This document shows positions 35,631 through 48,566 of a stretch of 64,000 nt of DNA, piece by piece. Numbering within the stretch: position 1 is the stretch's first letter; each line of letters starts with the position of its first letter. A program made the translations under genes and the position numbers. A model generated the notes under the pieces. That model saw only the letters and a list, made by a program, of their open reading frames with translations. It ran no database searches and was not told the origin of the DNA. The stretch is taken from the NCBI GenBank assembly GCA_030063045.1, contig JAQSEB010000011.1, forward strand, positions 1 to 64,000. Reading direction: 5' to 3'. Source of the DNA: Pratylenchus scribneri. Taxonomy: Eukaryota; Nematoda; Chromadorea; Rhabditida; Pratylenchidae.

Positions 35631-35852
35631 AAGGGGACTCCGGAAGGAATATGTGGGAGGGTTGAAAGAAAGCGCTATCGCGCTTTAAAAGATCCCTAGA
35701 AGGGTTATATTTAATAATAGAATCCATTTCGCATTTTTTTGATCAAAATTCAACTCGCGCAGAACCGGTTTAAAAATTTAAACCGGTTTAATTTTCAAAT
35801 TAAACCTCAAATTCGTGATCCCCACCATCGAAAACCCCTAAAAAAATTATTG

Positions 35853-35922
35853 GCCTTTGGTGGGATTCGAACCCGCGACCTCCGCCCAATTCCTCCCTTC
35901 TTACCAAATCAGCCACAAAGGG
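35853..35922 (-). repeat. tRNA-like segment, probably SINE head
   Basis: On the minus strand an A-box-like TGGCTGATTTGG (35904-35915) and a canonical B box GGTTCGAATCC (35863-35873) lie about 40 bases apart, and a CCTTTG/CAAAGG pair mimics an acceptor stem. The T-stem has a mismatch and the anticodon arm is poor. It therefore looks like a tRNA-derived repeat rather than a working tRNA gene. Confidence 0.55.
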
Positions 35923-36280
35923 AAAAGTGCCGAGTTGGCCAATTTCTGCAGCGTGTAGGGCCAAGGGTTTTGAGTTTAGACCCCATAAACCATATATCAT
36001 TCGAAAGCTGACACTCTTGCGGAGTGCCCTCTCTCCGGGCCCAAAACTCAAAAACCAAAAGGAAAAAAGTTTTACCGGGGCAAACCAAAAAAGTTCAATT
36101 TTTGAAACCGGTTTTTGGCTAATAACTCGAAACCGGTTGGGTGTTTCGAGATGGCTGATTTATTTCAGATGCGCAATGGATTTGTGCGTCTTTTAAAAAA
36201 AAATCACGAAAATCGGTTGGCTAGAAAGTCTTAAACTTGAAAAAATTAACGTAACTCAAATTTTTTTTAATATTATATAA

Positions 36281-39200
36281 ACTAGACCCGGGGGCAAGCC
36301 CCGGGTCTAGTTATTTTTAACAGCCATCATGTAGTGTGGTGGTGATTATGTTTGTTCAGTATTTAAAAACCTTTTCCTAGAGTTGTACATTTTTTGTTGT
36401 TTAGGGGGGCTTCGCCCCCCTTTTGGAGGGTTTAGGGGCTCCGCCCCCTTTAGGCGCGAGCTAAGCGAGCGCGACTTATTCATGAAATAAATTAATAATA
36501 TATATCAATGAAGGATGTAAATTCTGAATTTAATATTATTTTTTTTATAAAGTTGCATGGCAACAAAATTGTGCTTAGCAACTTTTTTGCGCAACTTTAA
36601 AAAAATCCCAAAAATTTGGATTTAAGATATTTTTACTTATATTATTCTATTACATCAAAATTTTTCTACAGAACTTTGCGGAATTTAATAAAAATTTTTA
36701 AGAAATATTTTCATTCTTTATAGATTAGATATAAAAATACACTTTTAATAATATAAAACTTATACTTCATAATTATTTATTTTTTTTCGGTTTGTACTTT
36801 CTCGTTGGTCAGGGGGGTTAGGGGGAGGGGTCCGCTACGCTCGGCCTCGGCTCCCTCCGCTCGGTCGGCCCGCTCCGCGGGCCTCCCTCGCTCCGGGAGC
36901 CTCGGCCTCGCTTCGCTACCCCCTCCCCCTCCCCCCTGAAACCCCCCACACCCCCACCCACGAACAGCCGGCGCGCTTCGCGCGCCCCCATAGCTCGCTT
37001 CGCTCGCTCACTTTACCCAACATTATAATTTTGTTCATATTTATTAGTTTTTCCCACCTCTGAGTCATTTTTGGTGCTTCGCCCCTCATTTTAGTCATTT
37101 TTTGGTATTCGCGCGCTGCGCGCGCGCTTGCAGCGCGAGCTAAGCGAGCCCAATCATCATCATTTTACTCAGTTTTTCATGGGCTTTCGAATGGTATATC
37201 ACATGACATATAAAAATGTTCCATTCGAAAAATCTCGATTTTGGCACTTTGTGCCGAACTTTCGAGACCGGCACAACTCTGTGGCATGTTGTCCAAATTT
37301 CGAGATCGATAGCTCATTCGACGCGCCTTTCAAAACTGCACAATATATGTCGGGCGCACGTTAGCGCGCTGAAAGCGCACCGAGTTATGGTCGAAAAACC
37401 TCAAAAAATATGGGTTTTAAACCGTTTTTGAAAATTTCAAGGAGAGGTCGTAACGGTGCCGTGAAAAATCTTTCTGTTTAAATTGTTGCGCACATGTCCA
37501 AGAATCTTTGGGCAAAATTTCAGCCCAATCGTATGGTTGCGCATTGAGATAAAATTCGAGATGTGCCGCACCCCCCACAGAATTTACTGAAGGGTTTAAA
37601 CTAGACCCGGGGGCAAGCCCCGGGTCTAGTTATTTTTAACAGCCATCATGTAGTGTGGTGGTGATTATGTTTGTTCAGTATTTAAAAACCTTTTCCTAGA
37701 GTTGTACATTTTTTGTTGTTTAGGGGGGCTTCGCCCCCCTTTTGGAGGGTTTAGGGGCTCCGCCCCCTTTAGGCGCGAGCTAAGCGAGCGCGACTTATTC
37801 ATGAAATAAATTAATAATATATATCAATGAAGGATGTAAATTCTGAATTTAATATTATTTTTTTTATAAAGTTGCATGGCAACAAAATTGTGCTTAGCAA
37901 CTTTTTTGCGCAACTTTAAAAAAATCCCAAAAATTTGGATTTAAGATATTTTTACTTATATTATTCTATTACATCAAAATTTTTCTACAGAACTTTGCGG
38001 AATTTAATAAAAATTTTTAAGAAATATTTTCATTCTTTATAGATTAGATATAAAAATACACTTTTAATAATATAAAACTTATACTTCATAATTATTTATT
38101 TTTTTTCGGTTTGTACTTTCTCGTTGGTCAGGGGGGTTAGGGGGAGGGGTCCGCTACGCTCGGCCTCGGCTCCCTCCGCTCGGTCGGCCCGCTCCGCGGG
38201 CCTCCCTCGCTCCGGGAGCCTCGGCCTCGCTTCGCTACCCCCTCCCCCTCCCCCCTGAAACCCCCCACACCCCCACCCACGAACAGCCGGCGCGCTTCGC
38301 GCGCCCCCATAGCTCGCTTCGCTCGCTCACTTTACCCAACATTATAATTTTGTTCATATTTATTAGTTTTTCCCACCTCTGAGTCATTTTTGGTGCTTCG
38401 CCCCTCATTTTAGTCATTTTTTGGTATTCGCGCGCTGCGCGCGCGCTTGCAGCGCGAGCTAAGCGAGCCCAATCATCATCATTTTACTCAGTTTTTCATG
38501 GGCTTTCGAATGGTATATCACATGACATATAAAAATGTTCCATTCGAAAAATCTCGATTTTGGCACTTTGTGCCGAACTTTCGAGACCGGCACAACTCTG
38601 TGGCATGTTGTCCAAATTTCGAGATCGATAGCTCATTCGACGCGCCTTTCAAAACTGCACAATATATGTCGGGCGCACGTTAGCGCGCTGAAAGCGCACC
38701 GAGTTATGGTCGAAAAACCTCAAAAAATATGGGTTTTAAACCGTTTTTGAAAATTTCAAGGAGAGGTCGTAACGGTGCCGTGAAAAATCTTTCTGTTTAA
38801 ATTGTTGCGCACATGTCCAAGAATCTTTGGGCAAAATTTCAGCCCAATCGTATGGTTGCGCATTGAGATAAAATTCGAGATGTGCCGCACCCCCCACAGA
38901 ATTTACTGAAGGGTTTAATAACTAGACCCGGGGGCAAGCCCCGGGTCTAGTTATTTTTAACAGCCATCATGTAGTGTGGTGGTGATTATGTTTGTTCAGT
39001 ATTTAAAAACCTTTTCCTAGAGTTGTACATTTTTTGTTGTTTAGGGGGGCTTCGCCCCCCTTTTGGAGGGTTTAGGGGCTCCGCCCCCTTTAGGCGCGAG
39101 CTAAGCGAGCGCGACTTATTCATGAAATAAATTAATAATATATATCAATGAAGGATGTAAATTCTGAATTTAATATTATTTTTTTTATAAAGTTGCATGG

Positions 39201-42200
39201 CAACAAAATTGTGCTTAGCAACTTTTTTGCGCAACTTTAAAAAAATCCCAAAAATTTGGATTTAAGATATTTTTACTTATATTATTCTATTACATCAAAA
39301 TTTTTCTACAGAACTTTGCGGAATTTAATAAAAATTTTTAAGAAATATTTTCATTCTTTATAGATTAGATATAAAAATACACTTTTAATAATATAAAACT
39401 TATACTTCATAATTATTTATTTTTTTTCGGTTTGTACTTTCTCGTTGGTCAGGGGGGTTAGGGGGAGGGGTCCGCTACGCTCGGCCTCGGCTCCCTCCGC
39501 TCGGTCGGCCCGCTCCGCGGGCCTCCCTCGCTCCGGGAGCCTCGGCCTCGCTTCGCTACCCCCTCCCCCTCCCCCCTGAAACCCCCCACACCCCCACCCA
39601 CGAACAGCCGGCGCGCTTCGCGCGCCCCCATAGCTCGCTTCGCTCGCTCACTTTACCCAACATTATAATTTTGTTCATATTTATTAGTTTTTCCCACCTC
39701 TGAGTCATTTTTGGTGCTTCGCCCCTCATTTTAGTCATTTTTTGGTATTCGCGCGCTGCGCGCGCGCTTGCAGCGCGAGCTAAGCGAGCCCAATCATCAT
39801 CATTTTACTCAGTTTTTCATGGGCTTTCGAATGGTATATCACATGACATATAAAAATGTTCCATTCGAAAAATCTCGATTTTGGCACTTTGTGCCGAACT
39901 TTCGAGACCGGCACAACTCTGTGGCATGTTGTCCAAATTTCGAGATCGATAGCTCATTCGACGCGCCTTTCAAAACTGCACAATATATGTCGGGCGCACG
40001 TTAGCGCGCTGAAAGCGCACCGAGTTATGGTCGAAAAACCTCAAAAAATATGGGTTTTAAACCGTTTTTGAAAATTTCAAGGAGAGGTCGTAACGGTGCC
40101 GTGAAAAATCTTTCTGTTTAAATTGTTGCGCACATGTCCAAGAATCTTTGGGCAAAATTTCAGCCCAATCGTATGGTTGCGCATTGAGATAAAATTCGAG
40201 ATGTGCCGCACCCCCCACAGAATTTACTGAAGGGTTTAAATAACTAGACCCGGGGGCAAGCCCCGGGTCTAGTTATTTTTAACAGCCATCATGTAGTGTG
40301 GTGGTGATTATGTTTGTTCAGTATTTAAAAACCTTTTCCTAGAGTTGTACATTTTTTGTTGTTTAGGGGGGCTTCGCCCCCCTTTTGGAGGGTTTAGGGG
40401 CTCCGCCCCCTTTAGGCGCGAGCTAAGCGAGCGCGACTTATTCATGAAATAAATTAATAATATATATCAATGAAGGATGTAAATTCTGAATTTAATATTA
40501 TTTTTTTTATAAAGTTGCATGGCAACAAAATTGTGCTTAGCAACTTTTTTGCGCAACTTTAAAAAAATCCCAAAAATTTGGATTTAAGATATTTTTACTT
40601 ATATTATTCTATTACATCAAAATTTTTCTACAGAACTTTGCGGAATTTAATAAAAATTTTTAAGAAATATTTTCATTCTTTATAGATTAGATATAAAAAT
40701 ACACTTTTAATAATATAAAACTTATACTTCATAATTATTTATTTTTTTTCGGTTTGTACTTTCTCGTTGGTCAGGGGGGTTAGGGGGAGGGGTCCGCTAC
40801 GCTCGGCCTCGGCTCCCTCCGCTCGGTCGGCCCGCTCCGCGGGCCTCCCTCGCTCCGGGAGCCTCGGCCTCGCTTCGCTACCCCCTCCCCCTCCCCCCTG
40901 AAACCCCCCACACCCCCACCCACGAACAGCCGGCGCGCTTCGCGCGCCCCCATAGCTCGCTTCGCTCGCTCACTTTACCCAACATTATAATTTTGTTCAT
41001 ATTTATTAGTTTTTCCCACCTCTGAGTCATTTTTGGTGCTTCGCCCCTCATTTTAGTCATTTTTTGGTATTCGCGCGCTGCGCGCGCGCTTGCAGCGCGA
41101 GCTAAGCGAGCCCAATCATCATCATTTTACTCAGTTTTTCATGGGCTTTCGAATGGTATATCACATGACATATAAAAATGTTCCATTCGAAAAATCTCGA
41201 TTTTGGCACTTTGTGCCGAACTTTCGAGACCGGCACAACTCTGTGGCATGTTGTCCAAATTTCGAGATCGATAGCTCATTCGACGCGCCTTTCAAAACTG
41301 CACAATATATGTCGGGCGCACGTTAGCGCGCTGAAAGCGCACCGAGTTATGGTCGAAAAACCTCAAAAAATATGGGTTTTAAACCGTTTTTGAAAATTTC
41401 AAGGAGAGGTCGTAACGGTGCCGTGAAAAATCTTTCTGTTTAAATTGTTGCGCACATGTCCAAGAATCTTTGGGCAAAATTTCAGCCCAATCGTATGGTT
41501 GCGCATTGAGATAAAATTCGAGATGTGCCGCACCCCCCACAGAATTTACTGAAGGGTTTAAACTAGACCCGGGGGCAAGCCCCGGGTCTAGTTTTTTAAC
41601 AGCCAGTGCGTTGAATACCATTTCCTAGATGTATACTTTTTAATTGGATATTTATTCGAGGGAATTTTTGGGAGGGGTTTTTGGGAGCTTCGCCCCATTT
41701 TTATGGACCATGTTGCTCCGCAACTCATCGCAACTTATCACAACTTTCTTAATTTAGGCATATTTATAAGTTTTATCGTTTTTTTGAGTAGTTTTCGGGG
41801 TTTCGCCCCTCATTTATATGACTTGGCCCTCACCCCTTATAGGGTGCCGTTGTTTTCGGCATGCAACTTCGCGCACCGTGGGCCAAATCTGGAAAGCAAC
41901 CCCGCGTTGTAAAGCACATATTCTGGCGAGCATTTTGATATACAACTTGCTGAGTTATACAAAAACCGTTCCGGCTCTTTTTCATTTTGAAAAAAAATGC
42001 CATAAACACCGTACCCACATGTTCAAGGTGGCACAACTTTTCGGGTGCTTAACCAAATTTCTTAATCTATGGCTCAATGCACGCGTCTCGATGAGCTCTA
42101 TCAAATGATACTAAATTTGCGTCAAATTAATTAAACTACACTTAAGTTATACCCTCCGAACCAAGTCTAACTCTTAAAAATTAAGAAATTTTTATTTTTT

Positions 42201-45200
42201 AGTCATAACTTTTTTCCAAATTAATATTTTCTCGTGAAATAATTTGTATTCTTCTCAGTTTTTCATGCTCTTTCGAATGGTATATTACATGAACCATTTA
42301 TATGACTCCCAACAATACCCCCCTATATTGGCAATTTTATGCCGAAATTTCGTGACCTGCGCAACTTTTCGGCCAGTGAACCGATTTTCGCGATCGATAG
42401 CTCATTCGACGCGCCTCGCAAAACTGCATCTAAAAACAGGAAGAGCGCAAACTTTCATTCATACAGAAGAAAGTTATGGCCAAAAAACCGAAAAAAGTGC
42501 CAATTTTTGAGATATTTTTGACAAAAGTGCCTAAGATTTGGCCGGTGACCCAAAAATTTGTTCTGTTTAAATTGTGCGCATATAAATCAAGATTCTTTGT
42601 GCAAATTTTCAGCGAATTCTCACGGTGGCGAATTCAGTTAAAATTCGGCGAAGTTCCTAGCCTAGACATTTTTTTCTTATTTGTTGAACCCCCACAGAAT
42701 TTACTGAAGGGTTTAAACTAGACCCGGGGGCAAGCCCCGGGTCTAGTTATTTTTAACAGCCATCATGTAGTGTGGTGGTGATTATGTTTGTTCAGTATTT
42801 AAAAACCTTTTCCTAGAGTTGTACATTTTTTGTTGTTTAGGGGGGCTTCGCCCCCCTTTTGGAGGGTTTAGGGGCTCCGCCCCCTTTAGGCGCGAGCTAA
42901 GCGAGCGCGACTTATTCATGAAATAAATTAATAATATATATCAATGAAGGATGTAAATTCTGAATTTAATATTATTTTTTTTATAAAGTTGCATGGCAAC
43001 AAAATTGTGCTTAGCAACTTTTTTGCGCAACTTTAAAAAAATCCCAAAAATTTGGATTTAAGATATTTTTACTTATATTATTCTATTACATCAAAATTTT
43101 TCTACAGAACTTTGCGGAATTTAATAAAAATTTTTAAGAAATATTTTCATTCTTTATAGATTAGATATAAAAATACACTTTTAATAATATAAAACTTATA
43201 CTTCATAATTATTTATTTTTTTTCGGTTTGTACTTTCTCGTTGGTCAGGGGGGTTAGGGGGAGGGGTCCGCTACGCTCGGCCTCGGCTCCCTCCGCTCGG
43301 TCGGCCCGCTCCGCGGGCCTCCCTCGCTCCGGGAGCCTCGGCCTCGCTTCGCTACCCCCTCCCCCTCCCCCCTGAAACCCCCCACACCCCCACCCACGAA
43401 CAGCCGGCGCGCTTCGCGCGCCCCCATAGCTCGCTTCGCTCGCTCACTTTACCCAACATTATAATTTTGTTCATATTTATTAGTTTTTCCCACCTCTGAG
43501 TCATTTTTGGTGCTTCGCCCCTCATTTTAGTCATTTTTTGGTATTCGCGCGCTGCGCGCGCGCTTGCAGCGCGAGCTAAGCGAGCCCAATCATCATCATT
43601 TTACTCAGTTTTTCATGGGCTTTCGAATGGTATATCACATGACATATAAAAATGTTCCATTCGAAAAATCTCGATTTTGGCACTTTGTGCCGAACTTTCG
43701 AGACCGGCACAACTCTGTGGCATGTTGTCCAAATTTCGAGATCGATAGCTCATTCGACGCGCCTTTCAAAACTGCACAATATATGTCGGGCGCACGTTAG
43801 CGCGCTGAAAGCGCACCGAGTTATGGTCGAAAAACCTCAAAAAATATGGGTTTTAAACCGTTTTTGAAAATTTCAAGGAGAGGTCGTAACGGTGCCGTGA
43901 AAAATCTTTCTGTTTAAATTGTTGCGCACATGTCCAAGAATCTTTGGGCAAAATTTCAGCCCAATCGTATGGTTGCGCATTGAGATAAAATTCGAGATGT
44001 GCCGCACCCCCCACAGAATTTACTGAAGGGTTTAATAACTAGACCCGGGGGCAAGCCCCGGGTCTAGTTATTTTTAACAGCCATCATGTAGTGTGGTGGT
44101 GATTATGTTTGTTCAGTATTTAAAAACCTTTTCCTAGAGTTGTACATTTTTTGTTGTTTAGGGGGGCTTCGCCCCCCTTTTGGAGGGTTTAGGGGCTCCG
44201 CCCCCTTTAGGCGCGAGCTAAGCGAGCGCGACTTATTCATGAAATAAATTAATAATATATATCAATGAAGGATGTAAATTCTGAATTTAATATTATTTTT
44301 TTTATAAAGTTGCATGGCAACAAAATTGTGCTTAGCAACTTTTTTGCGCAACTTTAAAAAAATCCCAAAAATTTGGATTTAAGATATTTTTACTTATATT
44401 ATTCTATTACATCAAAATTTTTCTACAGAACTTTGCGGAATTTAATAAAAATTTTTAAGAAATATTTTCATTCTTTATAGATTAGATATAAAAATACACT
44501 TTTAATAATATAAAACTTATACTTCATAATTATTTATTTTTTTTCGGTTTGTACTTTCTCGTTGGTCAGGGGGGTTAGGGGGAGGGGTCCGCTACGCTCG
44601 GCCTCGGCTCCCTCCGCTCGGTCGGCCCGCTCCGCGGGCCTCCCTCGCTCCGGGAGCCTCGGCCTCGCTTCGCTACCCCCTCCCCCTCCCCCCTGAAACC
44701 CCCCACACCCCCACCCACGAACAGCCGGCGCGCTTCGCGCGCCCCCATAGCTCGCTTCGCTCGCTCACTTTACCCAACATTATAATTTTGTTCATATTTA
44801 TTAGTTTTTCCCACCTCTGAGTCATTTTTGGTGCTTCGCCCCTCATTTTAGTCATTTTTTGGTATTCGCGCGCTGCGCGCGCGCTTGCAGCGCGAGCTAA
44901 GCGAGCCCAATCATCATCATTTTACTCAGTTTTTCATGGGCTTTCGAATGGTATATCACATGACATATAAAAATGTTCCATTCGAAAAATCTCGATTTTG
45001 GCACTTTGTGCCGAACTTTCGAGACCGGCACAACTCTGTGGCATGTTGTCCAAATTTCGAGATCGATAGCTCATTCGACGCGCCTTTCAAAACTGCACAA
45101 TATATGTCGGGCGCACGTTAGCGCGCTGAAAGCGCACCGAGTTATGGTCGAAAAACCTCAAAAAATATGGGTTTTAAACCGTTTTTGAAAATTTCAAGGA

Positions 45201-45357
45201 GAGGTCGTAACGGTGCCGTGAAAAATCTTTCTGTTTAAATTGTTGCGCACATGTCCAAGAATCTTTGGGCAAAATTTCAGCCCAATCGTATGGTTGCGCA
45301 TTGAGATAAAATTCGAGATGTGCCGCACCCCCCACAGAATTTACTGAAGGGTTTAAT
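36281..45357. repeat. Tandem array of hairpin-headed 1.32-kb units
   Basis: Units start at the palindrome ACTAGACCCGGGGGCAAGCC (continuing CCGGGTCTAGT) at 36281, 37600, 38921, 40243, 41562 (divergent), 42717 and 44038. The six regular units appear essentially identical and are 1319-1322 bp long. Length differences come only from TTTAA, TTTAATAA or TTTAAATAA at the junctions. Each has a GC-rich half made of small palindromes (GGGGGGCTTCGCCCCCC, GCGCGCTTCGCGCGC, CTCGCTTCGCTCGCTC) and an AT-rich half. Each ends CCCCCACAGAATTTACTGAA. Open frames inside are repeated passengers with no domain. Confidence 0.93.
41562..42716. repeat. Divergent 1155-bp unit inside the array
   Basis: Shares the head hairpin and the tail CCCCCACAGAATTTACTGAA with the other units, but the interior is largely different and shorter. 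It lacks the GC-rich palindrome block and includes a CGCGTCTCGATGAGCTCTAT block (42080-42100) like the dispersed foldback family. Regular units flank it on both sides. Confidence 0.85.
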
Positions 45358-47507
45358 AATATAATAAATAAAATTTAATTTTTATTTATATTAGGAAAGG
45401 AATAAATGTCTTCTCCCAAAATTTAAATTAAAAATAAAGTGAGGTCTCTATCAAAAATCGGTAAATTAATTTAATTTAAAAATAAAATTTAAAAAATATT
45501 TTTAGAAATTTTTATATTGATTGAGCCAATAACACTATTAAATTAGTAACTTAAAAAATAAAGCACAGTTCAAAGAAATAAATTTTTTAAAATGATAAAT
45601 AATAAATAAAATTAAATATTGATAAAATATATTAATGACAATGGGATGTGCTCTATTTAAGCTTTTTTTGAATGATTTAGTTAGACGTAAAGATCAAGAT
45701 AAAATAAAAATAATTTCGGAATTAGTCATCATCATTATAACACATAGAAGAGTCAGTTCCCTAATTTTCGCCCATGGTCATCAATCAAAAACATCTTTGA
45801 CCAACACTAATGCTGCTTTTATGATTGGTTGGTTGGTCTCTGCAATGTTGGGATATAAAATCCCTCGAGAAAGGCGAAAGAAATAATAATTCACCGAGCA
45901 GTCATCATAGCAATATAAATAGGTATACCCTAATAAAGCTCGTTTTCCGTAGCAGCGAGTTCCGGCTTCCGGGCGGAAATATACTTGCTTAAATCACGCT
46001 TAAATAGTGCTGGAAGGAATAATTTACCACCAAATTGTTCCCTTTATTTTGAGTCTCAAAAAATTTTACAATTTATTGTAAAATTTTAAAATTGATGACC
46101 TTGCAAATGTAGGAAGCGGATATTATCTTTTAATCTGCTGGATTTGTGTCTTTTTCCGTTACTTATTAGGCAAAAATAAATCCGAACAAGAAAAAAATGG
46201 ACAATTAGGGGGAAGAAAGAAAAACATATTAGTTAGCGCAAATTCATTAATTGTATTAAAGAGAAATAAAGCATAGGGCCGCCTCATCCTTTATTAATGA
46301 AATGACCATATAAGAGACCAAAAAAGCACGCAAATAATGAATAAATGGAGAGTATTAAGGGGGGGGGGGGGGGGGGGGATGAATGCGCATGTAATATATT
46401 AAATGGTCAAAAATTGATTTGTTTGGAAGTAGAAATGGGGGATGTGGAAGAAATGTGCATTTGAAAGAGGTAAATTAATTTTATAAAAAACTTTCGAAAT
46501 AATTTATAAAATTATTTTAAATTAAAAAATATACGATAAATGATTTTTTAAATAGAACAATCATTCCAATCGAAATTTTAAAATTGAAAATTAAAAAATT
46601 ACAACATTTTTTGCATTATAATAATTTATTGGACTATCGACTATTCAATTCATAATATAATGTGAATTTATCCCAAATGCAATAATATGATTATAGGGTG
46701 TCTAAAATTTTATTATCTCAAATATAAAAATCCATCTTGCATTAAAAATTAAAAAGAACTTATACTAATAAACTAATAAAATATAATGCTGCAAATCGTG
46801 ACAAGCATTTAATAATGAAATAATAAAAGATATTCAATGGACAATTATTATAGATATTAAAGCACAAATAGATTCTTAATAAAAGTTAAATGTCAACATT
46901 TTAAAAATATTACATATTTATTTTGATTTTAAAAATGTAAGATTGAATTCAAAAATATTTTATTTATAACCCATAATAAATTAACGAAAATTGATTTACG
47001 CATCATTTTGAAAGGAATCAATGTACCAAAATAAATAATAAATATGAAACGGCAATTGTGTCGATATTGGTGAGGGGGCGCAATAATAAATTGCGTAAAT
47101 CAAGGATATCATTTTTATTGTGAACGGACACAATGAACTAAAATAAATTGTTGTGAAACGGCAATTATTTCTACGGATATATATTGGTCCGAGGGTATTG
47201 CTTCTTGATGATGAATGAGATATTATTGATGGCGGACTCTTGCTGTGCTGCTGGTTGGTTGGTGGGCTCAATTTCACCTTGAATGCATCCAATAAACAAA
47301 CAAGTCTCATATTCTCAATCTGTCACAGCAAATTGCGCGGCATTCGGCGGCGGCGATTTGGGTGGAATATATAAGAAAAACGGAAATTGGGGTTTCGGGG
47401 CGATGAATGGATAGATGGTTGAACAATTGAGAAGGGGAGGAAGGCAAGGAAATTGGGGGTAAAAACGGTGAAAGAATTGAAAAATGCCGCTGGACAAAAT
47501 CATGATG
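45358..47507. other. Repeat-edge and intergenic sequence
   Basis: AT-rich after the array ends. One open frame, 45635-45886(+), 83 residues from an ATG (MTMGCALFKLFLNDLVRR...), matches nothing I know and is doubtful. A run of about 20 G lies at 46359-46378. Other frames (for example 46996-47310 on the minus strand) look like chance. Confidence 0.4.
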
Positions 47508-47741
47508 CTATAGTGCTAGGGTTATATCCATTATTATTCCTATATCGAATATCATAACCCTGATTTGCCACTGATTTTTTGCAGTGGTCTTCAAATCCGC
47601 CTGCATTATTTCATCCTGGCCTAGGCCTTCCAACGGCCTTTCGCCATGGCCCTTCTCCGTCCATTCAATACTGCTGGAGGTTCCCCTAATGGTCAAAACC
47701 GACCCATGGTTTTGCAATTGGTCGTCTTTACCTCCGTCCAT
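47508..47741 (-). CDS. Possible small hypothetical protein or exon
   Basis: Open from an ATG for 77 residues, starting MDGGKDDQLQNHGSVLTIRG. The first 57 residues are hydrophilic and protein-like, and composition changes near 47565. No domain is recognised and no convincing partner exon was found. The start lies next to a foldback element, so this may be a stranded fragment. Confidence 0.25.
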   Translation of the reverse strand: MDGGKDDQLQNHGSVLTIRGTSSSIEWTEKGHGERPLEGLGQDEIMQADLKTTAKNQWQIRVMIFDIGIIMDITLAL

Positions 47742-47772
47742 TTTATTTCTATTCTCCTCATTGGAAATTTTT

Positions 47773-48030
47773 GACGCATCGATTGGTATATACTATATAA
47801 TATGTTAGCTTTTGGCCCAAAATAAGAAAGTTAAAAACGAAAATCTGGAAAAAATGGTTTAAATGGTTTAATACTCTTTAATTTTGACCAAATCTTGATA
47901 AATTATATACCAATCGATGTGCTTCGATGAGATCTACAAAATGGTATAAGGTTTGTGAGGTCTAAAACCAGTTTCTGATTTATTAGAAGCCAAAAACTTT
48001 ATATTTGCACCATTGTGGAATCGACCTAGC
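47773..48030. mobile_element. Foldback element, one arm truncated
   Basis: GACGCATCGATTGGTATATA on the left pairs with TATACCAATCGATGTGCTTC on the right. The right arm continues through TAGATC, TTTCTGATTTATTAGAAG and ATTTGCACCATTGTGGAATC as in the 21154-21543 copy, while the left arm stops short. Confidence 0.75.
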
Positions 48031-48566
48031 ACCGGACGAGACAATCTCTGGCCGAGTCTTTTTCAAATTTTGGCTTATTTGAGTAAAGAATCGATTTTTA
48101 TGCTCACTTTTATAAGCCTTTTCCTTTCAAATCAAATTAATAAATTTATCTAAAAGTTGTAAAGAAAAGTTAAAAGTTGAGTGAATTTCATTTAGCCTTT
48201 CTTTGAAATATCCTTTTCTTGCTGCTGTGATCATCATTCAAATTATTTTTAAAATATTTTGAACTATTGATTCTTTATTACCTAGTGTTTCAATGCCTTT
48301 TATTTTTCAATTTTCGGATGATTCTATTAGAAAAATTCCTTCGAATAATTCACTATTTTGAATATTTTATTTTAAATTAACGAATTTCAAGTTTTTTTAA
48401 TATTATATAATGGAATAAATAATTTTTTTTTTGAAATATATATTCATTTTGATCACATTTATTCATTAATTCACAAAATTATTTTGTAATTTTGTCTAAA
48501 ATATTTTTCCAAAATTAATACATTTCATTTTTTTCATTTTCCTCAATTCTCAATTTGTTTTGTAAA
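48031..48566. other. Downstream region of the collagen gene
   Basis: AT-rich; I see no gene or repeat here. Confidence 0.5.

Noticed and set aside
35853..35922. Functional tRNA gene on the minus strand
   Set aside because: A and B boxes are present, but the T-stem has a mismatch and no proper anticodon arm forms; kept as a tRNA-derived repeat.
36916..45188. Repeated 60-, 71- and 78-residue open frames in each 1.32-kb unit
   Set aside because: They recur because the DNA unit recurs, overlap one another on both strands, include palindromic GC blocks and show no domain, splice signal or codon bias.
46996..47310. 104-residue minus-strand ORF
   Set aside because: Composition like translated AT-rich intergenic DNA, with no signal, domain or splice partner.
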